A stretch of 36,912 bases of DNA from Ralstonia sp. TCR112 (GTDB lineage: Bacteria; Pseudomonadota; Gammaproteobacteria; Burkholderiales; Burkholderiaceae), in assembly GCF_007997035.1 (NCBI RefSeq), contig NZ_VOSS01000081.1, positions 1 through 36,912 of the forward strand. The letters are read 5' to 3'. The position numbers and the translations under genes are program-made. The stretch's first letter is position 1; every line of letters starts with the position of its first letter. This document shows positions 24,966 through 32,321 of this stretch, in pieces. Below the pieces are notes generated by a model, which had not been told where the DNA came from, searched no databases, and saw nothing but the letters and a program-made list of their open reading frames with translations.

Positions 24966-26141
24966 ATGCATTGGCAATCCCAGCTCGTCAGCCCCGAAAT
25001 GCTCGCTCCTGGCGGCTTTCGTTCGTTGGTGACGCCCGTCTACCGCGGCTCAACCGTGCTGTTCGACAACGCAGCGCAGGTCGTGGACGATTGGCGCCAT
25101 GCGCAGTACGGCTATACCTACGGCCTGTACGGCACGCCAACCGCCATTGAATTGGGGGCGCGGATTGCGCAACTGGAGCGCGCACGCCACAGCTTTATCG
25201 TCCCGGGCGGGCAGGCTGCCATCGCGCTCGTCTACCTGGCCTGCTGCGGCGCGGGCAGCCACGCGCTGGTGCCGTTCAGCGCGTACGGGCCCAATCGCAG
25301 CATGGCTGCCGGCCTGCTCAAACGCATGGGCATCGAAGTCGAAACCTACGACCCGCTCATCGGCGCCGGCATCGCGGGGCGCATCCAAGCGAACACCGCG
25401 CTGGTTTGGACCGAAAGCCCCGGCTCGGTCACGATGGAAATCCAGGACGTGCCGGCCATCGTGGCCGCGGCGCACGCGCGCGGCGTGCCGGTGGCGCTCG
25501 ACAACACCTATGCGGCGGGCGTGTATTTCGATGCCTTCGCGCACGGCGTGGATATCAGCGTGCAAGCGCTGACAAAGTACGTGGGCGGCCACAGCGACCT
25601 GTTGCTCGGCTCCGTCTCGGTCAATTCGGAAGCGATGTTCGAGCGCGTGGGCAGCGCGTTTGCCGACCTCGGCATGGGCACCTCCCCCGACGATTGCAGC
25701 CTGGCGCTGCGTGGCCTGCAAACGCTGGGGCTGCGGCTGGAGCGCCTGCAAGCCTCCACGCTGGCGGTAGCGCGCTGGCTCCATCTGCAGGATTGCATTG
25801 CCGCCGTGCTGCATCCGGCGCTGCTATCATGCCCCGGTCATGAACTCTGGAAGCGCGACTTTACCGGCGCAACGAGCGTGTTTTCGGTGGTATTCCAGGA
25901 AAGCGTTTCTGCCGACCAAGTGAACGCGTTCATCGATGCGCTGCGCATGTTCCGGATCGGCATGAGCTGGGGCGGCACCAGCAGCCTCGTGATGCCCTAT
26001 CCGGACTTGGCGCGGCCGAACCGCCACTACCGCGGCCGCCTGGTGCGGCTCAATGTCGGGCTGGAAGCACCGGAAGACCTGATTGCCGATCTGCGGCAAG
26101 CCATGGCCCGTGCAGGCATCCAGGAGCCCGTCGTGGCGTAA
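24966..26141 (+). CDS. Cys/Met-metabolism PLP enzyme, cystathionine beta-lyase-like (MetC group)
   Basis: A 391-aa fold-type I PLP enzyme of the gamma-family. The PLP lysine is Lys204 in SVQALTKYVGGHSDLLLG, Asp179 in VALDNTYAAG contacts the cofactor, and YTYGLYGTPTAIELGARIAQLE near residue 50 supplies the partner-subunit phosphate-binding tyrosine. The C-terminal RIGMSWGGTSSLVMPYP and VRLNVGLEAPEDLIADL are typical of cystathionine beta-lyases. The reaction would split a C-S bond of cystathionine, cystine or similar, releasing pyruvate and ammonia. The ATG follows AGAGG by about 8 nt. It is divergent from one Lrp regulator and convergent with another, so its role may be catabolic or detoxifying rather than methionine synthesis. 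Gamma-family enzymes are hard to separate by sequence. Confidence 0.88.
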   Translation: MHWQSQLVSPEMLAPGGFRSLVTPVYRGSTVLFDNAAQVVDDWRHAQYGYTYGLYGTPTAIELGARIAQLERARHSFIVPGGQAAIALVYLACCGAGSHALVPFSAYGPNRSMAAGLLKRMGIEVETYDPLIGAGIAGRIQANTALVWTESPGSVTMEIQDVPAIVAAAHARGVPVALDNTYAAGVYFDAFAHGVDISVQALTKYVGGHSDLLLGSVSVNSEAMFERVGSAFADLGMGTSPDDCSLALRGLQTLGLRLERLQASTLAVARWLHLQDCIAAVLHPALLSCPGHELWKRDFTGATSVFSVVFQESVSADQVNAFIDALRMFRIGMSWGGTSSLVMPYPDLARPNRHYRGRLVRLNVGLEAPEDLIADLRQAMARAGIQEPVVA

Positions 26142-26152
26142 CCGCCAGCACG

Positions 26153-26605
26153 TCAGTCAACCGCGGCAAACGGCGGCGCGCGCCGCTTCACCGTTTGCGC
26201 CTTGACGATGGCGGTGTTGGTTTCGGCGTGATACGCCACGCGATCGAGAATCTCATCGAGCTGATCGATCGAGCGCACATACAGGCGGGCGATGAAGCAA
26301 TCCTCGCCGGTGACCTTGTCGCATTCGCCGATCTCCGGAATCTCTTCGATTAGCTGCTGCACGATATGCAGCTTGCCCGGCATGGGCCGCACGCGCACGA
26401 TGGCCTGCAGCGTGTAGCCCAGCGCAGTCGGGTCGATGTCGACGGTGTAATTGCGGATCACGCCGCGTTCTTCCAGCCGGCGCAGGCGCTCCGACACGCT
26501 CGGGGACGACAGTCCCACCTGCTCGGCCAGCTGCTTGAGCGAGATGCGGGAATCGGTCAACAGGACGTCAAGAATGCGCTTGTCCAGGGCGTCAATCGCG
26601 TTCAT
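26153..26605 (-). CDS. Lrp/AsnC-family transcriptional regulator (divergent from EamA exporter)
   Basis: A 150-aa regulator with HTH LDKRILDVLLTDSRISLKQ and LAEQVGLSSPSVSERLRRLEERGVI (residues 7-51) and RAM domain GYTLQAIVRVRPMPGKLHIV, IGECDKVTGEDCFIARLYV. The group is close to canonical Lrp-like local regulators. It is convergent with the PLP enzyme (11-nt gap) and divergent from the EamA gene, the commonest arrangement for an Lrp-type protein controlling an amino-acid exporter. The gap of 134 nt contains the perfect palindrome TTTCATGAAA (26642-26651), a possible half of its binding region. The effector is probably an amino acid exported by the EamA protein. Confidence 0.93.
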   Translation of the reverse strand: MNAIDALDKRILDVLLTDSRISLKQLAEQVGLSSPSVSERLRRLEERGVIRNYTVDIDPTALGYTLQAIVRVRPMPGKLHIVQQLIEEIPEIGECDKVTGEDCFIARLYVRSIDQLDEILDRVAYHAETNTAIVKAQTVKRRAPPFAAVD

Positions 26606-26739
26606 TTTCTCTTCCGCAATCGGTTGAGGCGTTTCGCCTTATTTCATGAAAAACAACGTGAATTTTGCCTTAGAAAAGCAATGGGAGTCGCCCTCTTCGC
26701 ATGCGATCCTTCTTGCATCCAACGCACAAGGTGGTTCGC

Positions 26740-27642
26740 ATGAACAATAAGGCGCGCGGCACGGTCGAGATGACCTCCGCCATGATCATTTCCGGGACGA
26801 TCGGCTGGTTCGTCGTCCGCTCCGGCCAGCCCGTGGCCGACGTTGTGTTCTGGCGCTGCGTGTTCGGCGCGCTGACGCTGCTGGTGGTATGCGCAGGGCT
26901 GGGGCTGCTGCGCGGCGCGATCACGTGGCGGCGCGCCGGCATTGCCGCGCTGGGCGGCGTGGCCATCGTCATCAACTGGCTGCTGTTGTTTGCGGCGTAT
27001 CCGCGCGCGTCCATCTCGATTGCCACGGCGGTGTACAACACGCAGCCTTTCATGCTCGTCGGGCTGGGCGCGCTGTTTCTGTCGGAAAAGCTGACGGCAG
27101 CCAAGCTCACCTGGCTGGCCATCGCCTTCATCGGCGTGGTGCTGATCGTGCAGGTGGGACCGGCCGCCAGCGCTGGGACGGATTACCTGACGGGCATTGC
27201 GATGGCGCTGGGCGCGGCGTTTGCCTACGCGGTGGCCGCGCTGCTGATCAAGAAGCTGGCCGGAACGCCGCCGCACCTGATCGCGCTCATCCAGGTGTGC
27301 GTGGGCGTGCTGATGCTGGCGCCGCTGGCCAACCTGTCGCATCCGCCAGCCGATGCCCATGCGTGGGTGATGCTGGTCACGGTGGGCGTGGTGCACACCG
27401 GGTTGATGTACATCCTGCTCTATGGCGCCATCCAGCGGCTGCCGACGCATCTGACGGGGTCGCTGTCGTTCATTTATCCGATCGTTGCGATCGCCGTGGA
27501 CATGGTTGCGTTCGGACATCGATTGCAACTGGCGCAATTCCTGGGCGCGGCGGCGATCCTGCTGGCGGCGGCTGGTATGAATCTGGGGTGGTCGCCATAT
27601 CGGTGGCTGCGCGCGCGGAGCGAATCCGCCGTCTCCAAATAA
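26740..27642 (+). CDS. EamA/DMT-family transporter (putative amino-acid or metabolite exporter)
   Basis: A 300-aa inner-membrane protein with two EamA repeats and about ten hydrophobic helices. Typical segments are DVVFWRCVFGALTLLVV in helix 2, YPRASISIATAVYNTQPFMLVGLGALFLSEKLTAAK in the first repeat (the conserved AxxYxxQPxxxxxxxxxxLxE pattern) and GAIQRLPTHLTGSLSFIYPIVAI in the second. Start chosen at MNNKARG, preceded by AAGGTGG; an ATG 13 codons upstream is in frame but is less well placed. The divergent Lrp regulator suggests export of an amino acid such as cysteine, threonine or a similar compound, as for YdeD and RhtA relatives. The substrate is not determinable here. Confidence 0.88.
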   Translation: MNNKARGTVEMTSAMIISGTIGWFVVRSGQPVADVVFWRCVFGALTLLVVCAGLGLLRGAITWRRAGIAALGGVAIVINWLLLFAAYPRASISIATAVYNTQPFMLVGLGALFLSEKLTAAKLTWLAIAFIGVVLIVQVGPAASAGTDYLTGIAMALGAAFAYAVAALLIKKLAGTPPHLIALIQVCVGVLMLAPLANLSHPPADAHAWVMLVTVGVVHTGLMYILLYGAIQRLPTHLTGSLSFIYPIVAIAVDMVAFGHRLQLAQFLGAAAILLAAAGMNLGWSPYRWLRARSESAVSK

Positions 27643-27658
27643 CGCAATACGCGCAATA

Positions 27659-27700
27659 GGCCGCCCCACCGGCAACACGAATGGGCGGCCCAACTGCTGT
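27659..27700 (+). terminator. Probable terminator after the EamA gene
   Basis: GGCCGCCC (27659-27666) pairs with GGGCGGCC (27683-27690) across a 16-nt loop, 17 nt after the stop codon. The following T-run is weak (CAACTGCTGTTATTCTT), so termination is probable but not strong. Confidence 0.45.
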
Positions 27701-27798
27701 TATTCTTGTGCGTTTTCCGCCGGCGCCCGGCGCGCCCTGCGCCTGCCTCTCTCCCCCTTTGGCAGCCGGCGGACAGAAACCCCAAAGATACGCACAAG

Positions 27799-28059
27799 AT
27801 GAAGGAAGGTCACCCGCCGGCGCCGGGTCGCGAAACCGCGATCGCCTGGATCCTGGAACAAATGCAGATGTACGGCCTGTCTGTCGAAGACCTGCAGGCG
27901 CATGGCTGCTTTGACGCGCCACCGCCGCCGCCCGCACCCCTCGGCCCCGTCTACATGAGCGCCGACGGCCAACACTGGGACGGCTCGGGCGACATGCCGG
28001 ACTGGCTGCAACGCGCCGTCAACGCCGGACAGAGCATCGAGCATTTCCGCGTGGGCTGA
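27799..28059 (+). CDS. H-NS-like mini-protein lacking the arginine DNA-binding motif
   Basis: An 86-aa protein. The N-terminal half, AIAWILEQMQMYGLSVEDLQAHG, recalls the YGLTAEDL segment of beta-proteobacterial H-NS proteins. A Pro linker (DAPPPPPAP) follows. The C-terminal VYMSADGQHWDGSGDMPDWL and AGQSIEHFRV recall the H-NS DNA-binding domain (Y-D-G-W-G-G-P-WL pattern). In H-NS relatives the minor-groove loop reads GRGRAP or similar; here it reads GSGDMP (residues 62-67), so the basic residues are absent. It may be a modulator of H-NS rather than a DNA binder, or a distinct family with a similar fold. The ATG lies after ACAAG, a weak ribosome-binding site, and longer in-frame starts exist. 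It precedes the H1-like gene. Confidence 0.65.
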   Translation: MKEGHPPAPGRETAIAWILEQMQMYGLSVEDLQAHGCFDAPPPPPAPLGPVYMSADGQHWDGSGDMPDWLQRAVNAGQSIEHFRVG

Positions 28060-28181
28060 CGCGCAGACAGCGCAGGTACGCCGGTTGCGTGGTTGTTGGC
28101 GTAAGCGCTGCCGGTTTGCTGATCTGCGAGTTGTTCCACTGCATTGCCGGCCGGCGCTCCAACCCAACGGAGGACGTCATC

Positions 28182-28712
28182 ATGCCGGAACGCAAGACCG
28201 TAGAACGTGCGCGCGCCGACAAGCGCCACGGCAAGGCCGCCTCAACGCAGGCAGGCAACTTCGTGAAGGAAGAGATGGATCACATCCGCGAAGGCAAGCA
28301 CGGTGCGAAAAACACCAAGCAGGCCATTGCGATCGGGCTGTCCAAGGCGCGCCGCTCTGGCGTTGCCGTCAAGCCGCCGGGGGAAGGCAAGGCGTCGGCC
28401 GCCACCCGCAAGAAGGCAGAACACGACGTCAAGGCCGGGAGCAAGACTGGCGGCAAGAAAAGCAGCCACGCCAGCGCGAGCAAGGAATCCACGGCCAAAC
28501 GCAGCAAGACCACGACGCGCACGCTGAAGAAGGAAGGCCATTCGGCGGCGTCCAAGTCGTCGCTGTCCAAGCAGGCGCATAGCGCAGCTTCGAAGCGGTC
28601 GAGCAGTGAGCGCTCGGCGGCGGCCAAGAAGGGCGCCGCCACCAAGGGCGCGGCCGGCCGATCCGCTGCCGCCAAGAAGGCAGCCCGCACCCGCGCTGCG
28701 CACGCCAAGTAA
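28182..28712 (+). CDS. DUF6496 protein with histone-H1-like Lys/Ala/Ser tail
   Basis: A 176-aa highly basic protein. The N-terminal part, FVKEEMDHIREGKHGAKNTK followed by QAIAIGLSKARRSGV (about residues 25-60), is the DUF6496 signature found in many beta-proteobacteria. The rest is low-complexity Lys, Ala, Ser and Thr with repeated SAASK, SAAAKK and AAAKKAAR units, comparable in composition with eukaryotic H1 tails and bacterial histone-like proteins. DNA or RNA compaction is the natural guess, but no function is established. The start has ACGGAGG upstream. It is 122 nt after the H-NS-like gene on the same strand, and a strong terminator follows. Confidence 0.85.
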   Translation: MPERKTVERARADKRHGKAASTQAGNFVKEEMDHIREGKHGAKNTKQAIAIGLSKARRSGVAVKPPGEGKASAATRKKAEHDVKAGSKTGGKKSSHASASKESTAKRSKTTTRTLKKEGHSAASKSSLSKQAHSAASKRSSSERSAAAKKGAATKGAAGRSAAAKKAARTRAAHAK

Positions 28713-28731
28713 ATCTTTCCTGCTCGACCTG

Positions 28732-28762
28732 AAGGCGGCCCCATCCGGGTCGCCTTTTTTGT
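28732..28762 (+). terminator. Intrinsic terminator after the DUF6496 gene
   Basis: AAGGCGGCCC (28732-28741), loop CATCC, then GGGTCGCCTT (28747-28756), a 10-bp stem with one G-T pair, followed by TTTT. It isolates the bufferin operon from upstream transcription. The remaining 180 nt to bufA must carry its promoter, which I cannot place with confidence. Confidence 0.9.
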
Positions 28763-28942
28763 TGCCGATTTACCTGCCTCCAAAAAAACTCGAAAAAATT
28801 TCTGCTCTCCGTGTCAGGAACGTTGCCATGCGCCGACCAAGGTGCACGGAACACCTCTGCGCGATGCCGCAGTGAACCGTACGGCGAGGGATTTCGCCCT
28901 GCCAGCCGTTCAACGACACCTGCTCAATCAAGGAGAACACCC

Positions 28943-29209
28943 ATGAAACAACACGCCATGATCGCCGCCGCCCTGGGTAGCCTGCTCGCGCTGGGCGCAC
29001 TGTCGACGCCGGTGCAGGCCGCCGACGCTGCCGGCAAGGAAAAGTGCTACGGCGTGGCCAAGGCCGGCCAGAACGATTGCGCCAGCCCCGGCAGCGCGCA
29101 CGCCTGCGCCGGCCAGTCGAAGATCGACAAAGACCCGATGTCGTGGAAGTACGTGCCGGCCGGCACCTGCGCGCAGATGGGCGGCACGATGCAGGCTCCA
29201 TCGAAGTAA
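28943..29209 (+). CDS. bufA1: Bufferin precursor peptide BufA1 (DUF2282)
   Basis: An 88-aa precursor of a ribosomally made, post-translationally modified peptide. It has a cleavable Sec signal ([20 protein letters not shown] to VQA, cleavage near residue 26), unusual for RiPPs but standard for bufferins. The mature part holds four cysteines at 35, 46, 55 and 76 in the conserved contexts [23 protein letters not shown] and [10 protein letters not shown]. In characterised bufferins the central cysteines are converted to thiooxazole-type rings by the MNIO enzyme and the product binds copper in the periplasm; that outcome is inferred here from family and neighbourhood. AAGGAG precedes the ATG by 8 nt. 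It heads a four-gene operon. Confidence 0.93.
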   Translation: MKQHAMIAAALGSLLALGALSTPVQAADAAGKEKCYGVAKAGQNDCASPGSAHACAGQSKIDKDPMSWKYVPAGTCAQMGGTMQAPSK

Positions 29210-29231
29210 CGCGCGACGCCGGGTGACCGCC

Positions 29232-30098
29232 ATGCAGACCGCTCTGCCACCTTGCGCCGGCGCAGGCCTGCGCGCGCCGCACTTTCCCGCCCTGCTGCAC
29301 GGGGAAGCCCGCTTCCCGTGGGCGGAAGTGCACAGCGAGAACTATCTGTATGGCGGCCCCGCACGTGCGGCGCTGCTGGCTGCGCGAGAGCAGCAGCCGG
29401 TAAGCCTGCACGGCGTGGGCATGGGGCTTGGCAACGCAGATGGGCTGGACGTCGAACACGTTCGCGCCATCGCTGCCCTGGCGGACGCCGTTGCGCCTGC
29501 CGCGATTTCCGAGCACCTGTGCTTCAACCGCAGCGGCGCACAGGTCGTCAACGATCTGCTGCCGCTGCCCTATTCCCGCGAATCGCTCGACATCGTCTGC
29601 GCCAACGTCATGCGCGCACAGGACATCCTCAAGCGGCCGCTGCTGATCGAGAACATCGCTGCATACATCGACTGCCGCACGCTGGTCGACGCCGACGACG
29701 CCGTCTCCGAAGGTGCATTCTTGACCGCCCTCGCCCGACGTACGGGCTGCGGCATCTTGCTGGACCTGAACAATCTGTACGTCAACAGCGTGAACCACGG
29801 CGTGACGGTCGAATCGGTCCTCGCCGACATCGACCCAACGCTGGTCGGCGAGATTCACCTGGCCGGCTTCAGCGTGGAAGACGGCATGCTGATCGACACG
29901 CACAGCGCGCCCGTCCATGCGCCCGTCTGGGCGTTGTACGACGCGTGGATTGCCAAGCACGGCCCGCGCCCGACGCTGATCGAATGGGACGCTGAACTGC
30001 CGCCCGTGCAGGTGTTGCTGGACGAAGCGGCACGCGCCCAGGCGGTACTCAATCGCCACGCCCACGTCATGCGGGAGCCACGCCATGCGACTGCCTGA
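29232..30098 (+). CDS. bufB: BufB, MNIO-family RiPP-modifying enzyme (DUF692)
   Basis: A 288-aa multinuclear non-heme iron-dependent oxidase with a TIM-barrel fold that modifies cysteines in the bufferin precursor. Metal-ligand motifs visible in order are EVHSENY (32-38), SLHGVG (His60), SEHL (Glu94, His95), LLIEN (Glu140), [15 protein letters not shown] (Asp178, His189), EIHLAG (Glu207, His209), IDTH (Asp222, His224) and LIEWD (Glu251). The position after AG in EIHLAGF is often histidine in relatives, as I recall, and is Phe here. The ATG at MQTALPP has GGTGA 6 nt upstream; a GTG three codons earlier is possible. It is 22 nt after bufA1 and overlaps bufC by 14 nt. Confidence 0.95.
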   Translation: MQTALPPCAGAGLRAPHFPALLHGEARFPWAEVHSENYLYGGPARAALLAAREQQPVSLHGVGMGLGNADGLDVEHVRAIAALADAVAPAAISEHLCFNRSGAQVVNDLLPLPYSRESLDIVCANVMRAQDILKRPLLIENIAAYIDCRTLVDADDAVSEGAFLTALARRTGCGILLDLNNLYVNSVNHGVTVESVLADIDPTLVGEIHLAGFSVEDGMLIDTHSAPVHAPVWALYDAWIAKHGPRPTLIEWDAELPPVQVLLDEAARAQAVLNRHAHVMREPRHATA

Positions 30099-30843
30099 CT
30101 GGGAAGCGCACCTCGTCGGCGCACTGACGCATTCCGTAAGCGACGCTGAAACGCGTGGCATCGCCATCTACCGCAATGCGCGCCTGGCCATTCTGCGCAA
30201 CGCATTGGCGGGGGCCTACCCCGTCTGCCGCGCGCTCGTCGGCGACGACTGCTTTGATGCGCTCGCGCGCGACACGCTGACCGCGCAGGCATCTACGTCC
30301 CCGAATTTGCATCGCTACGGGAATGCGTTGCCGGACGTCATTGCGCAATCGCCATTGGCGCAGAGCGTGCCCTATCTGGCCGATGTGGCGCGACTGGAAT
30401 GGTGCGTGCATTGGGCGCATTACGCCCCGGACGCACACGTTGAAGCCCCTGACGCCACGCTGCTCGCGCAGCCTGCAGACACCATCTGCGCAAGCCTGGC
30501 CAACGGTGCGCAGTGGGTGGCGTCGCGGTGGCCGGTCGTGTCGATCTGGCGCGCGCACCAGGCTGACGCAACCATCGCGCTCAATGAAATCAATCTTGGA
30601 GTGGGAGAAGCCGCGGCGATTGCCGTGCGCGGGCATCGCGTTGCCGTGCTCGATCTTGATCCTGCGACCGCCACGTTCCTCGCCGCTTGCGAAGCTGAGA
30701 CTTCGCTTCAAGCGGCGCTCGAAACCACGTTAGCCGAGCGGCCGGATTTTGATCTGACTGCATGCCTGTCCGGCCTCTATCGCTCGGGGCTGCTCGCACT
30801 GTCTGCCTGCCCAACAACCTCGTCTACTGGAGAGACGCCATGA
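30085..30843 (+). CDS. bufC: BufC, bufferin MNIO partner protein (DUF2063)
   Basis: A 252-aa protein of the DUF2063/HvfC-BufC group that acts with the MNIO enzyme, probably binding the precursor and presenting it. The N-terminal domain shows the pattern [39 protein letters not shown] (about residues 25-63), and [25 protein letters not shown] near residue 95 is the next conserved block. The C-terminal half (about 150-250) is a variable recognition domain. It overlaps bufB by 14 nt and its TGA overlaps the DoxX ATG, so the operon is translationally coupled throughout. No catalytic residues are expected. Confidence 0.92.
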   Translation: MRLPDWEAHLVGALTHSVSDAETRGIAIYRNARLAILRNALAGAYPVCRALVGDDCFDALARDTLTAQASTSPNLHRYGNALPDVIAQSPLAQSVPYLADVARLEWCVHWAHYAPDAHVEAPDATLLAQPADTICASLANGAQWVASRWPVVSIWRAHQADATIALNEINLGVGEAAAIAVRGHRVAVLDLDPATATFLAACEAETSLQAALETTLAERPDFDLTACLSGLYRSGLLALSACPTTSSTGETP

Positions 30844-31310
30844 ACACCCTCACCACGACGTTTGCCCCGCTTACGCGCCTGCGCGCGTCGTTCGATCGGC
30901 TTGCCGGTCCGCAAAGCACGCTGTGTTCGGTCATCCTGTTGATCGCCCGGGCGTATCTCTTTTACGTGTTCTTCCGCTCCGGCCTGACCAAGCTGCACGA
31001 CTGGGACACGACGGTGCTGCTCTTCACCGAGGAATACAAGGTGCCGCTGTTGCCGCCCGCACTGGCAGCAGCGCTCGGCACGTTCGGCGAACTGGTTTTC
31101 CCTTCTCTGATGCTGGCCGGCGTCGTGCCACGGCTGGCGGTTGTCGGGCTGTTCTTCGTCAACGTGGTGGCGGCGGCCTCGTACTGGGCCAATCTGTCGG
31201 CATCGGCCATCGAATTTCATTTTGTGTGGGGCGTGCTGATTGCGCTCGTGGCAACGGTGGGACCGGGTTGGCTGGCGGCGCAGACCCTCTGGCAGCGCCG
31301 GACGCGTTAA
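30840..31310 (+). CDS. DoxX-family inner-membrane protein of the bufferin operon
   Basis: A 156-aa protein with four hydrophobic segments. The first carries the DoxX pattern LLIARAYLFYVFFRSGLTKLHDWDTT (about residues 32-57), and later ones include LGTFGELVFPSLMLAGVVPRLAVVGLFFVNVVA. DoxX proteins frequently close bufferin operons; their contribution is not settled, with redox or quinone-linked functions suggested. The ATG overlaps the bufC stop (ATGA) and has GGAGAG 8 nt upstream. No clear terminator follows before the BON-domain gene, so readthrough is possible. Confidence 0.9.
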   Translation: MNTLTTTFAPLTRLRASFDRLAGPQSTLCSVILLIARAYLFYVFFRSGLTKLHDWDTTVLLFTEEYKVPLLPPALAAALGTFGELVFPSLMLAGVVPRLAVVGLFFVNVVAAASYWANLSASAIEFHFVWGVLIALVATVGPGWLAAQTLWQRRTR

Positions 31311-31371
31311 GCAGATTGCGTGGGCGACGGGCTTATCATGTGAGCTTGTCGCCCTCTCTTCAGGAGCATCG

Positions 31372-31788
31372 ATGCGCTTCCCTCAGTTGTCCTTCGCAGC
31401 CTCGGCCGGTGTGTTGGCTGCAATTGGCGCCGCAGCATTGCTTACGGCTTGCGCGTGGGGCGATAGCCCGAACAGCACCGGCGCACACATGCTCGACGAC
31501 TCGCTGCTGTCGTACCAGGTCAAGGCGGCGCTGGATCAGGACACGGCGCTCAGCACACGCCAGATCCGCATCCGTTCCACCCCAGACGGCAAGGTCACGC
31601 TGACAGGCTGGGTCGATACCCCCGAGATGGCGCGTCGAGCCGGCGACGACGTCAAACGCTTCGTCGATTCGGCCAAGCTCGATAACCAGTTGCGCGTGCT
31701 CTCGCGCATGCAGGTGCTGGGCGGCGGCCCGTTCATCCCGGCCGGCTTGCCCCCCGAGGCACCGGCCAGCGCCCCGGCCGCGCGCTAA
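31372..31788 (+). CDS. BON-domain lipoprotein
   Basis: A 138-aa predicted periplasmic lipoprotein. The lipobox LLTAC (Cys27) follows a hydrophobic signal MRFPQLSFAASAGVLAAIGA. One BON domain spans about residues 42-110: LLSYQVKAALDQDTALSTRQ, then IRIRSTPDGKVTLTGWVDT and RAGDDVKRFVDSAKLDNQL, the classic alpha-beta-beta pattern with the central glycine. BON proteins such as OsmY stabilise membranes or bind phospholipid under stress. CAGGAG precedes the ATG. It is 61 nt after the DoxX gene and converges on a membrane-protein gene. Tail Pro/Ala-rich. Confidence 0.88.
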   Translation: MRFPQLSFAASAGVLAAIGAAALLTACAWGDSPNSTGAHMLDDSLLSYQVKAALDQDTALSTRQIRIRSTPDGKVTLTGWVDTPEMARRAGDDVKRFVDSAKLDNQLRVLSRMQVLGGGPFIPAGLPPEAPASAPAAR

Positions 31789-31801
31789 ACCACGCAAGCG
31801 G

Positions 31802-32224
31802 TTACGCTGCCCGCGCGCTTGCTCGCCCGGGCACGCGGCCCACGGGCAGCGATTGCAGCAGCCCGAAGCCAACCTCCGCGATCAGGAACGGCACCACCAG
31901 CAGCGTAGCGCCCGATGCCAGTGCGTATGCCTGCCACGTCGCAAACAGCCAGCGCGCCACGGCGTCGTACCGGCCGAGCGCCACACTCGCCTGTCGGAGA
32001 CGCAGCACCGACCACACGCACACCACCGACCCCATCAGATTGGCCATCAGCAGATGCGTCGGCTCAAATGCCGGCAAGCTGCCGATGCCCAGCGCATGCG
32101 CCAATGCGCTGAGCGCCTGATGCAACAGCGCGAACGTCCACGGCGTCGCAAACGGGGCGGTCACGATCAGGTCATACCAGGCGCTGGCCCGCACGATACG
32201 CAGGAAGGTCGATTCGGAAACCAT
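31802..32224 (-). CDS. Small four-helix membrane protein under MerR control
   Basis: A 140-aa inner-membrane protein of unknown function. Hydrophobic segments cover about residues 14-40, 53-75 and 95-125, giving three to four helices, with conserved-looking WYDLIVTAPFATPWT near residue 16 and HLLMANLMGSVVCVWSVLRL near 57. It resembles small uncharacterised membrane proteins of Burkholderiaceae. The ATG was chosen because GGAG lies about 8 nt upstream (GGAGTTTCCCC). The promoter immediately upstream has a MerR-type architecture, and the divergent gene encodes a MerR regulator, so inducible expression is expected. It ends 13 nt from the BON gene stop. Confidence 0.75.
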   Translation of the reverse strand: MVSESTFLRIVRASAWYDLIVTAPFATPWTFALLHQALSALAHALGIGSLPAFEPTHLLMANLMGSVVCVWSVLRLRQASVALGRYDAVARWLFATWQAYALASGATLLVVPFLIAEVGFGLLQSLPVGRVPGRASARAA

Positions 32225-32258
32225 GGGGAAACTCCAGAAGTGAAGTGAAGGAGCCGCC

Positions 32259-32290
32259 ACGGTAAAGCTTGGTGTACGCTCCAAGGTCAA
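32259..32290 (-). promoter_or_regulatory. MerR-type long-spacer promoter with operator palindrome
   Basis: Reading the minus strand, TTGACC (-35, 32285-32290) is separated by 20 nt from TACCGT (-10, 32259-32264). Between them lies the dyad CTTGG-AGCGTACA-CCAAG (32268-32285). An over-long spacer filled by a dyad is the hallmark of promoters that MerR-family activators untwist. It faces the membrane-protein gene. Confidence 0.72.
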
Positions 32291-32321
32291 GCCCCGACCG
32301 CATCCCCCGTTCCAAACCACC

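Noticed and set aside
28866-28942. ECF-sigma-type promoter (TGAACC and CGTAC near 28876) before bufA1
   Set aside because: Bufferin operons are sometimes ECF-controlled, but I could not place a convincing -35/-10 pair at proper spacing, and no sigma or anti-sigma gene is present in the window.
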